Shown piece after piece: positions 10,654 to 19,126 of a DNA stretch of 32,313 bases. Location: the NCBI GenBank assembly GCA_021788115.1, contig JAJYLA010000027.1, positions 1 through 32,313 of the forward strand, in the 5' to 3' direction. The position numbers and the translations under genes are program-made. Every line of letters begins with the position of its first letter. Position 1 is the stretch's first letter. The DNA comes from Actinomycetes bacterium. GTDB taxonomy: Bacteria; Actinomycetota; Acidimicrobiia; Acidimicrobiales; Palsa-688. Under the pieces are notes generated by a model. That model was not told where the DNA came from and made no database searches. It saw nothing but the letters and a program-made list of their open reading frames with translations.

Positions 10654-12075
10654 ATGACCCTAGCCCGACCGCGCCCCACGCGGCCGGGGGCCGCCGCGAC
10701 GCCGGCGCCGGCGGAGCTGGTCCGGCGGCTGCGCTCCGCATACGACGCCGGCACCACCCGCCCCCTGGCGTGGCGACGCGCGCAGCTGCAGGGCGTGCGG
10801 CGGCTCCTCGCCGAGCGCGAGACGGAGCTCCTCGGGGCGCTCGCCGCCGATCTCGGCAAGCCGGCCCTCGAGGGGTGGATGACCGAGCTGCGCCACGTCG
10901 CCAACGAGATCTCGGGCATCCTCGGGCACCTCGAGCGGTGGTCCTCCCCCGAGCGGGTGCCGGTGCGCGCCCTGCTGAGACCGGGGCGGGCGCGCGTCGT
11001 GCCCGAGCCCCTCGGCGTCGTGCTGGTCATCGCGCCGTGGAACTATCCGCTCCATCTGCTGCTGCTCCCCATGGTCTACGCCCTCGCCGCCGGCAACGCC
11101 GTCGTCGGCAAGCCGTCGGAGGTGGCCCCCGCCACCGCCGGCGCCCTCGCCCGGCTGCTCCCCGGATACCTCGACCCCGCCGCAGTGGCGATCGTGGAGG
11201 GGGGCGCAGAGGTCGCCAACGCCCTTCTCGACGAGCGCTGGGACCACATCTTCTACACCGGCAACGGGCGCGTCGGCCGTGCCGTCATGAAGGCGGCGGC
11301 CCGGAACCTCACCCCCGTGACGCTCGAACTGGGCGGCAAGAGCCCCGCCATCGTCGACGCCAGCGCCGCGCTCGACGTCGCCGCGAGGCGCATCGCGTGG
11401 GGCAAGCTGGTGAATGCCGGCCAGACGTGCGTGGCCCCCGACTACGTCCTCGTGGACCGCCGCGTCGAGCAGCCGTTCCTCGACGCCCTCGCCGGCTCGA
11501 TCCGGGCGTTCTTCGGCGAGGACCCCTCGAGGAGCGCCGACTTCGGCCGGATCGTCGACGAGCGCCATTGGGACCGCCTGAGCGGGCTCCTGGCCGGCAC
11601 CGCCGGCCGGGTGGTCCTCGGCGGCGCGGGCGACCGCGCCAGCCGCTACCTGGCGCCCACGGTCGTGCGCGGCGTCGGATGGGACGACCCGCTCATGGGC
11701 GAGGAGATCTTCGGCCCGATCCTCCCGGTGATCGCCGTCGACGCGCTCGACGACGCCATCGCCGGGATCAACGCCCACGACAAGCCGCTGGCCCTCTACG
11801 TGTTCGCCCAGGACCAGCGCGCCGTGGACCGGGTGGTCGCCGAGACCTCCTCGGGCGGCGTCGGGGTCAACGTCACTCTCCTCCACCTGGCCGTGGCCGA
11901 TCTCCCCTTCGGCGGGGTCGGCGCCAGCGGGATGGGCGCCTACCACGGCAAGTCCGGCTTCGACACCTTCAGCCACCGCAAGTCGGTCCTGCACAAGCCG
12001 GCGAGACCCGACCCGCCGATCACCTACCCGCCGTACACCCGTATCAAGCAGCGCCTGGTGCGGAAGGTCTTCTGA
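10654..12075 (+). CDS. NAD(P)-dependent aldehyde dehydrogenase (class 3-like)
   Basis: This 473-residue enzyme oxidises an aldehyde to its acid. Motifs are APWNYPLHL (cofactor site), ELGGKSP with general base Glu225, and NAGQTC with nucleophile Cys259, followed by EEIFGPILPVI and the C-terminal motif PFGGVGASGMGAYHGKSGFD. The short length, the HGKSGFDTFSH motif and the hydrophobic segment after the cofactor site place it near the class 3 fatty-aldehyde group (AlkH/ALDH3), which includes coniferyl and long-chain aldehyde dehydrogenases. ATG 10654 starts five bases after the pirin stop. The frame is open far upstream, opposite and across the pirin gene, but only as a shadow. The regulator gene begins ten bases after its stop, so it may control this enzyme. 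Confidence 0.92.
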   Translation: MTLARPRPTRPGAAATPAPAELVRRLRSAYDAGTTRPLAWRRAQLQGVRRLLAERETELLGALAADLGKPALEGWMTELRHVANEISGILGHLERWSSPERVPVRALLRPGRARVVPEPLGVVLVIAPWNYPLHLLLLPMVYALAAGNAVVGKPSEVAPATAGALARLLPGYLDPAAVAIVEGGAEVANALLDERWDHIFYTGNGRVGRAVMKAAARNLTPVTLELGGKSPAIVDASAALDVAARRIAWGKLVNAGQTCVAPDYVLVDRRVEQPFLDALAGSIRAFFGEDPSRSADFGRIVDERHWDRLSGLLAGTAGRVVLGGAGDRASRYLAPTVVRGVGWDDPLMGEEIFGPILPVIAVDALDDAIAGINAHDKPLALYVFAQDQRAVDRVVAETSSGGVGVNVTLLHLAVADLPFGGVGASGMGAYHGKSGFDTFSHRKSVLHKPARPDPPITYPPYTRIKQRLVRKVF

Positions 12076-12085
12076 GGCGCACACG

Positions 12086-12829
12086 GTGGCCGGCGACACC
12101 CCTCCACGACGGTTCTCGCTCCGGGAGCTCGTCGAGCGCAGCGGGGTGCCGGCGAGCACGATCCACCACTACCGCCGGGCGGGGATGATCCCCCCGCCGG
12201 TGCGAGAGGCGGCGAACCGCTTCGGCTACGACGAGCGGCACCTCGACGCCCTCATCGAGATCCGCTCCCACACCGGCGAGGGCGCCGAGTGCAGGCCCCG
12301 TGTCGTCGCGGCGGCCATCGAGGCCTTCCGGACCCGCAGCTACGGGGAGGTTACGGTCAGCGAGATCGCCGAGACGGCCGGGGTGGCCAAGGGAACCGTC
12401 TACCGCTACTTCGAGTCGAAGGAAGAGCTGCTCACCGCCTCCATCGAGGCGCTCCTCGCCGACACGGCGTCGCGCTTCGAGGCGGCGGTCGACTCTCTCG
12501 GCGGCCCCAAAGGCCTGACCGACGACCCGGAGAAGACCGCCCTCGTGTTCGGCTATCTGGTGGCCGGTGTCATGCCGATCCTCCTCGAGCTCGGCGCCAA
12601 GGCGGCGAAGGGGCACGAGCCGAGCGCCGATCAGGCGCGCCGGGTCCTGAGGACGCTGGCGGCGACGGCGGGCAGGCCCTTCACCGGTCGCGACGCCGAC
12701 GAGGACGCGGCGGTCCGCTCAGGGCTCGGGATCATCAAGACGGCGTTCTCGACGGTCCTCGAATGGGCGATCGGCCCCGACTGGCCGCCCGATGAGATCG
12801 ACGCCCAGCCCGACCGGCCGGTGCCCTGA
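12086..12829 (+). CDS. TetR-family repressor with a MerR-type N-terminal DNA-binding domain
   Basis: This 247-residue protein joins two DNA-binding modules. Residues about 9-58 (FSLRELVERSGVPASTIHHY, then RRAGMIPPPVREAANRFGYDE) form a MerR-like winged helix. Residues about 70-125 form a TetR helix-turn-helix (VTVSEIAETAGVAKGTVYRY, then FESKEELL), followed by a helical ligand-binding region to the end. The GTG start lies ten bases after the aldehyde dehydrogenase stop and the gene ends 52 bases before hpnC. It could therefore regulate the upstream pirin-aldehyde dehydrogenase unit, the hopanoid operon, or both. The ligand is unknown. The two modules are in one uninterrupted frame, so this is not a frameshift artefact. 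Confidence 0.85.
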   Translation: MAGDTPPRRFSLRELVERSGVPASTIHHYRRAGMIPPPVREAANRFGYDERHLDALIEIRSHTGEGAECRPRVVAAAIEAFRTRSYGEVTVSEIAETAGVAKGTVYRYFESKEELLTASIEALLADTASRFEAAVDSLGGPKGLTDDPEKTALVFGYLVAGVMPILLELGAKAAKGHEPSADQARRVLRTLAATAGRPFTGRDADEDAAVRSGLGIIKTAFSTVLEWAIGPDWPPDEIDAQPDRPVP

Positions 12830-12850
12830 GCAGGGGAGCAGGGCCGGTCC

Positions 12851-12879
12851 TTGACAGCCGGCGCGACAGCGCGTACATC
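12851..12879 (+). promoter_or_regulatory. Candidate sigma-70-type promoter of the hopanoid operon
   Basis: TTGACA (12851-12856) and TACATC (12874-12879) are separated by 17 bases in the gap before hpnC. No Shine-Dalgarno sequence precedes the hpnC ATG at 12882. The predicted transcription start (about 12885) would fall just inside hpnC, which conflicts with that ATG, so either the -10 differs or the match is fortuitous. Confidence 0.35.
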
Positions 12880-12881
12880 TG

Positions 12882-13787
12882 ATGACCACGCGGTCACCCC
12901 CTTACACCTCGGCGTGCGACACGGTCCCCGCGCTTCCGTCTGCGGCGGAGATCCTCGCGCGCGCCGCCGGCGAGAACTTCCGGGTCGCCTCCCGGCTGCT
13001 TCCGGCAGCCACCCGCGAGCACCTCTTGGCGCTCTACGGGTATGCACGACTGGTGGACCAGCTCGGCGACGCCTACACCGGAGACCGCCTCGCCGCGCTG
13101 GAGGGCGTCGCCACCCAGGTCGAGCGGGCGTGGGCCGACCCGGGCGCGGCGGGCCTGAACCCGCTCGTCGCGCGGGCCGTCGGGGCCGCGCGCCGGGTGC
13201 GCGGCGACGCCGAGCCGCTCCTCGACCTCGTGCGCGCCAACGTTGCCGACCAGACGGTGCACCGCTACGAGACCTTCGCCGACCTGCTCGGCTACTGCCG
13301 GCTGTCGGCGAACCCCGTCGGCCGCCTCGTCCTCGACGCGCTGGGCGCGGCGACCCCCGAGCGGCAGGCCTGGTCCGACTCGATCTGCAGCGGCCTCCAG
13401 CTGGCCGAGCACTGGCAGGACGTGGCCGAGGACGCCGCCGCCGGCCGGGTGTACCTCCCGGCCGAGGATCTGCGCCGCTTCGGGGTGGACGAGTCCGAGC
13501 TGACGGCGGCCCCGCCGGCGAGCCGGGAGCTGCGGGCGCTCATGGCCTTCGAGGTCGCACGCGCCCGGAGGCTCCTCGACGAGGGGGTACCGCTCGTGGC
13601 GTCGCTCGCCGGGCGGCCACGCGTCGCCGTCGCCGGCTTCGTCGCCGGCGGCCACGGCGCCCTCGACGCCATCGCGGCGCGGGGCTTCGACCCCCTCGCC
13701 GGCGCCCCCCGGCCGTCGCGCCGGCGCGTCGCCGTCCGGATGGGATCCCTGTTGAGGAGCTCTCTGGCACGGCGGGGGGCGGCGTGA
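12882..13787 (+). CDS. hpnC: Hydroxysqualene synthase HpnC (squalene/phytoene synthase family)
   Basis: This 301-residue member of the head-to-head prenyl synthase family is expected to convert presqualene diphosphate to hydroxysqualene, the second step of the HpnCDE squalene route. Characteristic parts are ENFRVASRLLP near the N-terminus, the YGYARLVDQLGD aspartate motif near residue 55, LGYCRLSANPVGRLVLD, and QLAEHWQDVAEDAAAGRVYL, whose WQDV is the HpnC version of the second aspartate motif. ATG 12882 is the only start in frame near the conserved N-terminus. It is the first gene of the operon and overlaps hpnD by GTGA. The assignment as HpnC rather than HpnD rests on the WQDV motif and gene order. 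Confidence 0.93.
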   Translation: MTTRSPPYTSACDTVPALPSAAEILARAAGENFRVASRLLPAATREHLLALYGYARLVDQLGDAYTGDRLAALEGVATQVERAWADPGAAGLNPLVARAVGAARRVRGDAEPLLDLVRANVADQTVHRYETFADLLGYCRLSANPVGRLVLDALGAATPERQAWSDSICSGLQLAEHWQDVAEDAAAGRVYLPAEDLRRFGVDESELTAAPPASRELRALMAFEVARARRLLDEGVPLVASLAGRPRVAVAGFVAGGHGALDAIAARGFDPLAGAPRPSRRRVAVRMGSLLRSSLARRGAA

Positions 13788-14635
13788 ACGTCGCCGACGC
13801 CTACGACACCTGCGAGAGGATCACCACCGAGCAGGCCCGCAATTTTTCCTACGGGATCAAGCTGCTGCCGCCGGCGAAGCGGCGGGCCATGTCCGCCCTG
13901 TACGCCATGGCCCGGCGCATCGACGACATCGGCGACGGCTCCGCCCCGGCCCCCGAGAAGCTCGACGCCCTCGCCGGCGTGCGCAAGCAGATCGCCTCGC
14001 TGGCCGAGGGAGCCCCCGACGGCGACGACGCCGTGCTCGTCGCGCTCGCCGACGTCGCCCGCCGATGGCCGCTGCCGCTCGGCGCCCTCGAGGAGCTCGT
14101 CGAGGGGTGCGAGATGGACGTCAACGGCACCCACTACGCCACCTTCGACGAGATGGTCGGCTACTGCCGGCGGGTGGCCGGAAGCGTCGGCCGGCTGAGC
14201 CTTTCCCTCTACGGCACGGCGGAGCCCGAGACCGCCGCCCCCCTCGCCGACGCCCTGGGCGTGGCCCTGCAGGTCACCAACATCCTGCGCGACCTCCTCG
14301 AGGATCGCGACGTCATGGGCCGCGTGTACCTGCCCGAGGAGGACCGGGAACGCTTCGGCGTGGGGGCCGACCTGCGCGGCCCGGCCGATGCGCTGACGGC
14401 CCTGGTGTGTTTCGAGGCGGCACGGGCGGAGGCCTGGTACGAGCGCGGCTTCGCCCTGCTGCCGATGCTCGACTGGCGGTCGAGGGCCTGCACCGCCGCC
14501 ATGGCGGGCATCTACCACCGGCTCCTGCTGCGGATCCAGCGCGACCCCGGCGCCGTGATGCGAGGGCGGATCTCCCTGCCCGGCCGCGAGAAGCTCTCGG
14601 TGGCGCTGCGGGCCCTCACGGTGGGGGGACCGTGA
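13784..14635 (+). CDS. hpnD: Presqualene diphosphate synthase HpnD
   Basis: This 283-residue enzyme condenses two farnesyl diphosphates into presqualene diphosphate. It shows FSYGIKLLPPAKR, the first aspartate motif RRIDDIGD (from about residue 45), VGYCRRVAGSVGRLSL, and the second motif TNILRDLLEDRDVMGRVYLP. These are closer to classical phytoene/squalene synthases than the HpnC copy next door. The GTG start overlaps the hpnC TGA, and its own stop overlaps the hpnE GTG in the same way, so translation is probably coupled throughout. Phytoene synthase is excluded mainly by the hopanoid context. Confidence 0.93.
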   Translation: MNVADAYDTCERITTEQARNFSYGIKLLPPAKRRAMSALYAMARRIDDIGDGSAPAPEKLDALAGVRKQIASLAEGAPDGDDAVLVALADVARRWPLPLGALEELVEGCEMDVNGTHYATFDEMVGYCRRVAGSVGRLSLSLYGTAEPETAAPLADALGVALQVTNILRDLLEDRDVMGRVYLPEEDRERFGVGADLRGPADALTALVCFEAARAEAWYERGFALLPMLDWRSRACTAAMAGIYHRLLLRIQRDPGAVMRGRISLPGREKLSVALRALTVGGP

Positions 14636-16026
14636 GCGCTTCCCGCCCGCACGTCGCGGTGATCGGCGGCGGCCTCGCCGGCATCGCCGCCGCCCTCGAG
14701 TGCGCCGACCTCGGGGCGCGCGTCACGCTGCTCGAGCGGCGGGGACGGCTGGGGGGCCTGACGTGGTCCTTCCAGCACGGCGGCCGGTGGGTCGACAACG
14801 GCCAGCACGTGTTCCTCCGCTGCTGCGACGAGTACCAGTGGTTCCTCGGGCGCATCGGCGCCGCCGGCGACGTCCAGCTTCAGGACCGCCTCGACATCCC
14901 CGTCGTGTCGCCGGCGCCGGCGCCGGGAGGACGCCCCCGTGTGGCCCGCCTGCGGCGGCCGGCCGTGCGGGTGCCCGCCCCGCTGCACCTGGCCGGGTCG
15001 TTGATCCGGTACCGCCACCTCGGGGTGCGCGACCGCCTGGCCCTGGGGCTGGCCGTCGCCCCCCTCCGCCGGCTGCGCCTCGACGACCCCTCCCTCGACG
15101 GGGAGACGTTCGCCGCCTGGCTGGCCCGCCACGGCCAGTCGCCGGCGGCGGTGTCCGCCCTGTGGGACCTGATCACCGTCCCGACCGTCAACCTGGGGGC
15201 CTCGGAGGCGTCGCTCGCCGTGGCGGCCAAGGTCTTCCAGACCGGGCTGCTCGGCGACCCGGCGGCCGCCGACATCGGCTGGAGCCGCGTCCCCCTCGGG
15301 CGCCTCCACGGGGACAACGCCGCCGCCGCCCTGGCGCGCTCCGGCGTCGAGGTCCGCCTGGCGGCGCGGGTGGAGCGGGTGGAGCCGAGCGGCGCCGGCT
15401 TCTCCGTGCTCGGGCCCACCCTGTCGGTCGACGCCGACGCTGTGGTGGTGGCCGTGCCTCACGACGACGCCGGCGGGGTCCTGCCCCCCGGGGCGGTGCC
15501 GGGTCAGGACCGCCTGGGGGAGCTGGGCAGCTCCGCGGTCGTGGACGTGCACCTCGTCTACGACCGTCCGGTCATGACCTGGCCGCTCATGGCCGGGGTG
15601 GGGACGCCCCTGCAGTGGGTGTTCGACCGCACGGCCAGCTCCGGGATGGAACCGGGCCCGGGCCGCCCGCAGTACCTGGCCGTGTCTTTCTCCGCGGCCG
15701 ACCACCTGCTCGGCCGGCGCCCCGAGGAGCTGGCCGGCTGGGTGGCCGCCGAGCTGCCACGGCTCCTGCCCGTGGCCGGGGAGGCCCGGCTGGTGGATTC
15801 CCTCGTCACCAAGGAGCGGCGCGCCACGTTCCGCGCCGTTCCCGGCACCGCCCGGCTCCGGCGGGGCCCCCGCACGTCCTGGCCGGGCCTCACCCTGGCC
15901 GGGGCGTGGACCGACACAGGATGGCCGGCGACCATGGAGGGCGCCGTGCGCAGCGGCAGGGCCGCTGCGCACGCCTGCCTCGCGGGCGCCGCGCTGCCGC
16001 TGCAACACACTGAGGAGGTTGCGTGA
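14632..16026 (+). CDS. hpnE: Hydroxysqualene dehydroxylase HpnE (FAD-dependent amine oxidase fold)
   Basis: This 464-residue flavoprotein reduces hydroxysqualene to squalene, the last step of the three-enzyme route. The N-terminus has the dinucleotide-binding motif VIGGGLAGIAAALE, an acidic strand end (LLERRGRLGG), and then the family segment GRWVDNGQHVFLRCCDEY. The C-terminal FAD-binding part reads GLTLAGAWTDTGWPATMEGA, as in carotenoid and squalene-associated desaturases. It starts with GTG overlapping the hpnD stop and ends in a GTGA overlap with the prenyl synthase gene. Carotenoid desaturase is the alternative by fold, but the hpnC-hpnD context favours HpnE. Confidence 0.92.
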   Translation: MSASRPHVAVIGGGLAGIAAALECADLGARVTLLERRGRLGGLTWSFQHGGRWVDNGQHVFLRCCDEYQWFLGRIGAAGDVQLQDRLDIPVVSPAPAPGGRPRVARLRRPAVRVPAPLHLAGSLIRYRHLGVRDRLALGLAVAPLRRLRLDDPSLDGETFAAWLARHGQSPAAVSALWDLITVPTVNLGASEASLAVAAKVFQTGLLGDPAAADIGWSRVPLGRLHGDNAAAALARSGVEVRLAARVERVEPSGAGFSVLGPTLSVDADAVVVAVPHDDAGGVLPPGAVPGQDRLGELGSSAVVDVHLVYDRPVMTWPLMAGVGTPLQWVFDRTASSGMEPGPGRPQYLAVSFSAADHLLGRRPEELAGWVAAELPRLLPVAGEARLVDSLVTKERRATFRAVPGTARLRRGPRTSWPGLTLAGAWTDTGWPATMEGAVRSGRAAAHACLAGAALPLQHTEEVA

Positions 16027-17066
16027 CACCGACCATCGGCGTCCCAGAGGTTCTGGCCCGCTCCCGTGCCGCCATCGGTCCGGCGATGGCCGCCGCGCTC
16101 GACCGGCTCAACCCGGAGATCCGCCGCGTCGCCACGTACCACGTCGGGTGGACCGACGCCGACGGCACCCCCGTGGAGTCTCCCGGCGGCAAGGGCATCC
16201 GCCCGACTCTGGCGATGCTCTCCGCCGAGGCGGCGTGGGCGGACTCGGCTCTCGGGATCCCCGGCGGCGTCGCCGTCGAGCTGGTCCACAACTTCTCGCT
16301 CATCCACGACGACATCATCGACCGCGACACCGAGCGCCACCACCGGCCCACGGTGTGGTCCGTGTACGGCGTCGGCCCGGCGATCGTTGCCGGCGACGCC
16401 CTGCAGGTCCTCGCCCACCAGGTGCTGCTGGAGTCTTCGCCCGAGCGCGGGGCCGCCGCGTCGGCGGCCCTCGCCGACGCCACCGCGGCGATGATCGCCG
16501 GCCAGGCCGAGGACATCGCGTTCGAGAAGCGCCGGGACGTCACCGTCGAGCAGTGCATGGCGATGTCGTCGGCCAAGACGGGCGCTCTGCTCGGCTGCGC
16601 GTCGTCGATCGGCGCGATCCTCGCCGGGGCCCCCGAGGCGACGGTTTGGGCGCTCCGCGACTACGGCCGGCACCTGGGCCTCGCCTTCCAGGCGGTCGAC
16701 GACCTTCTCGGGATTTGGGGCGACCCGGCCCGCACCGGCAAGCCCGCCGGCAGCGACCTCCGCCAGCGCAAGAAGTCGATGCCGGTCGTGGCGGCCCTCG
16801 CCGCCGGCGGCGCCGACTCGGACGAGCTGCGGTCTTTGGTGGTCGGGCCGGTCGGCGCCAACGGCTCCCTCGGCCCGCTCACCCCCGACGAGGTGGAGCG
16901 CGCGGCCTACCTGGTGGAGGCCTGCGGGGGCAGGGCGTGGACGGCCGTGCGGGCCAAGGCGAACCTCGACACGGCGCTCGGCGCCCTCGAAAGGGTCCGT
17001 CTCTCGGCCGTCCCCCACCGCGAGCTCGCCGACATCGCCGTGTTCGTGCTGGAGCGGGAGGCGTGA
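16023..17066 (+). CDS. Trans-polyprenyl diphosphate synthase of the hopanoid operon
   Basis: This 347-residue all-alpha prenyl elongase shows both aspartate-rich motifs: SLIHDDIIDRDTERHHRPTV (Asp96, Asp97, Asp100) and QAVDDLLGIWGD, plus GGKGIRPTL and KKSMPVV. It chains IPP onto allylic diphosphates. In this operon it most likely makes farnesyl diphosphate for HpnD. The residue five positions before the first aspartate is Phe, and the motif lacks the two-residue insertion of classical bacterial FPP synthases. By the usual length rules this layout also fits geranylgeranyl synthases, so the product length is not certain. GTG start and stop both lie in GTGA overlaps. Confidence 0.92.
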   Translation: MTPTIGVPEVLARSRAAIGPAMAAALDRLNPEIRRVATYHVGWTDADGTPVESPGGKGIRPTLAMLSAEAAWADSALGIPGGVAVELVHNFSLIHDDIIDRDTERHHRPTVWSVYGVGPAIVAGDALQVLAHQVLLESSPERGAAASAALADATAAMIAGQAEDIAFEKRRDVTVEQCMAMSSAKTGALLGCASSIGAILAGAPEATVWALRDYGRHLGLAFQAVDDLLGIWGDPARTGKPAGSDLRQRKKSMPVVAALAAGGADSDELRSLVVGPVGANGSLGPLTPDEVERAAYLVEACGGRAWTAVRAKANLDTALGALERVRLSAVPHRELADIAVFVLEREA

Positions 17067-19126
17067 CAGCGACGGTCCCGCAGCCCCGCGCCGCACCACC
17101 GCCGCCCGAGGCGTCTGCGCCGTTCCGCGCCGGCGGCAGCCGGTCGGCCGGCGGGGGCCTCGCGGCCCGCGCCGAGGCCGCCCTGGCACGGGCGCGCGAC
17201 CACCTGCTCGGCCTCCAGCACCCCGACGGCTGGTGGAAGGCCGAGCTCGAGACCAACGTCACCATGGACGCCGAGGACCTCCTGCTGCGGCACTACCTCG
17301 GCATCCTCGACGGGCAACTGGCCGGAGAGTCGGCCCGCTGGATCCGCTCCAACCAGCGCCCCGACGGCACCTGGGGCACCTTCCACGGTTCTCCACCGGA
17401 CCTGTCCACGACGGTCGAGGCCTACGTCGCCCTCCGCCTCGCCGGCGACGACGCCGAGGCCGAGCACATGCGCCGGGCGGCCGCCTGGGTGCGCGACCGG
17501 GGCGGGGTCGAGTCCGCGCGTGTCTTCACCCGGATCTGGATGGCGGTGGTCGGCCGCTGGAACTGGGACGAGCTGCCGGTCATCCCCCCGGAGATCATGT
17601 TCCTGCCGGCGGCCGGCCCGCTCAGCATCTATCACTTCGGGTGCTGGGCGCGCCAGACCGTCGTCGCCCTGGCGGTGGTGATGTCGCACCGCCCGGCACG
17701 GCCGCTCCCCTTCGGGATCGACGAGTTGCGCCGCCCCGCCGGCTGGACGCCGGGCGGCGCGCCGGCGGCGGGCGGAGGCGAGGCTCTCTGCCGCAACCGC
17801 CCCGAGCGCGTCCGCGGGGCCGGGCGGCCCTTCGCTGCCCTCGACAGGGCCCTGCACCGCTACGAGAGGCTTCCCCGCTGGTTCGCGCCGCGGCGGGTGC
17901 TCCGCGCCGCCGCCCTGCGCCGGGCGGAGCGGTGGATCGTGCGCCGCCAGGAGGCGGACGGGCTCTGGGGCGGCATCCAGCCCCCCGTCGTCTACTCGAT
18001 CATCGCCCTGACCCTGCTCGGCTACAGCCTCGACCACCCCGTCATCCGGGCGGCGCTCGAGGGCCTCGACGGCTTCACCATCCATGACGAGAAGGGCCGG
18101 CGTCTCGAGGCGTGCCAGTCCCCGGTGTGGGACACCGCCCTCGCCGTGATCGCCCTCGTCGACGCCGGCGTCGACCCCGCCGCTCCGGCCATCGCCGCCG
18201 CGGCCCGCTGGCTCGTCGGCGAGGAGGTCCGCGTGGCCGGCGACTGGGCCGTCCGGCGGCCCCGCCTCCCTCCGGGCGGGTGGGCGTTCGAGTTCGCCAA
18301 CGACTACTACCCCGACATCGACGACACCGCCGAGGTGATCCTCGCCCTCCGGCGGGCGGCGGCCGTCGAAGGCGCCGACGAGGCGTGCCGGCGAGGCGTG
18401 GCCTGGACACTCGGCATGCGGAGCCGCGACGGGGGCTGGGGCGCGTTCGACGCCGACAACGACAGCCCGCTCGTCGCCTCCCTCCCCTTCTGTGACTTCG
18501 GCGAGGTGACCGACCCGCCCTCGGCCGACGTCACCGCCCACGTGCTCGAGATGATCGCCCAGGAGCCGGAGTCGCCGCGGACCGTCATCGAGGGGGCTGC
18601 CGCCTGGCTGTCGCGCGAACAGGAGGCCGACGGGTCGTGGTTCGGGCGGTGGGGCGTCAACCACGTCTACGGGACCGGGGCGGCCGTCCCGGCGCTCGTC
18701 GCGGCCGGCGCCGCGCCCGAGGACCCCGCGATCCGGCGGGCGGTGGCATGGCTCGAAGCCCACCAGAACGCGGACGGAGGCTGGGGCGAGGACCTTCGCT
18801 CCTACGTCGACGCCGCCTGGCGGGGCCGGGGCGAGTCGACGGCGTCGCAGACCGCGTGGGCGCTGCTCGCGCTCCTCGCCGCCGGCGAGCAGGACAGTGG
18901 CGCCGTCCGCCGCGGCGTCGAATGGCTGGTGTCGGCACAGACCCCCGACGGCACGTGGGACGAGCAGTGGTTCACGGGCACCGGTTTTCCGTGGGACTTC
19001 TCGATCAACTACCACCTCTACCGGCTGGTGTGGCCCGTGACGGCCCTCGGCCGCTACGTCAGCCGCCGGCCGCTCGGCCGCGGAGGCGGGCGCCCCGGGG
19101 GCGCGCGACTCGGGGGCGGGCCGTGA
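17063..19126 (+). CDS. shc: Squalene-hopene cyclase
   Basis: This 687-residue enzyme cyclises squalene to hopene or diplopterol at the membrane. The N-terminal marker GWWKAELETNVTMDAEDL is followed by many QW repeats (such as QRPDGTWGTF, QEADGLWGG, RDGGWGAFD, QEADGSWFGRWG, QNADGGWGE, QTPDGTWDE). The protonating DxDDTA motif is intact as DIDDTA starting at Asp418. Residues 1-30 are a low-complexity Pro/Ala-rich leader absent from minimal cyclases. The insertion around residues 225-260 (RRPAGWTPGGAPAAGGGEAL) is also Gly/Ala-rich. GTG 17063 overlaps the previous stop by GTGA. Oxidosqualene cyclase is unlikely given the bacterial-type motif. Confidence 0.97.
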   Translation: MTATVPQPRAAPPPPEASAPFRAGGSRSAGGGLAARAEAALARARDHLLGLQHPDGWWKAELETNVTMDAEDLLLRHYLGILDGQLAGESARWIRSNQRPDGTWGTFHGSPPDLSTTVEAYVALRLAGDDAEAEHMRRAAAWVRDRGGVESARVFTRIWMAVVGRWNWDELPVIPPEIMFLPAAGPLSIYHFGCWARQTVVALAVVMSHRPARPLPFGIDELRRPAGWTPGGAPAAGGGEALCRNRPERVRGAGRPFAALDRALHRYERLPRWFAPRRVLRAAALRRAERWIVRRQEADGLWGGIQPPVVYSIIALTLLGYSLDHPVIRAALEGLDGFTIHDEKGRRLEACQSPVWDTALAVIALVDAGVDPAAPAIAAAARWLVGEEVRVAGDWAVRRPRLPPGGWAFEFANDYYPDIDDTAEVILALRRAAAVEGADEACRRGVAWTLGMRSRDGGWGAFDADNDSPLVASLPFCDFGEVTDPPSADVTAHVLEMIAQEPESPRTVIEGAAAWLSREQEADGSWFGRWGVNHVYGTGAAVPALVAAGAAPEDPAIRRAVAWLEAHQNADGGWGEDLRSYVDAAWRGRGESTASQTAWALLALLAAGEQDSGAVRRGVEWLVSAQTPDGTWDEQWFTGTGFPWDFSINYHLYRLVWPVTALGRYVSRRPLGRGGGRPGGARLGGGP

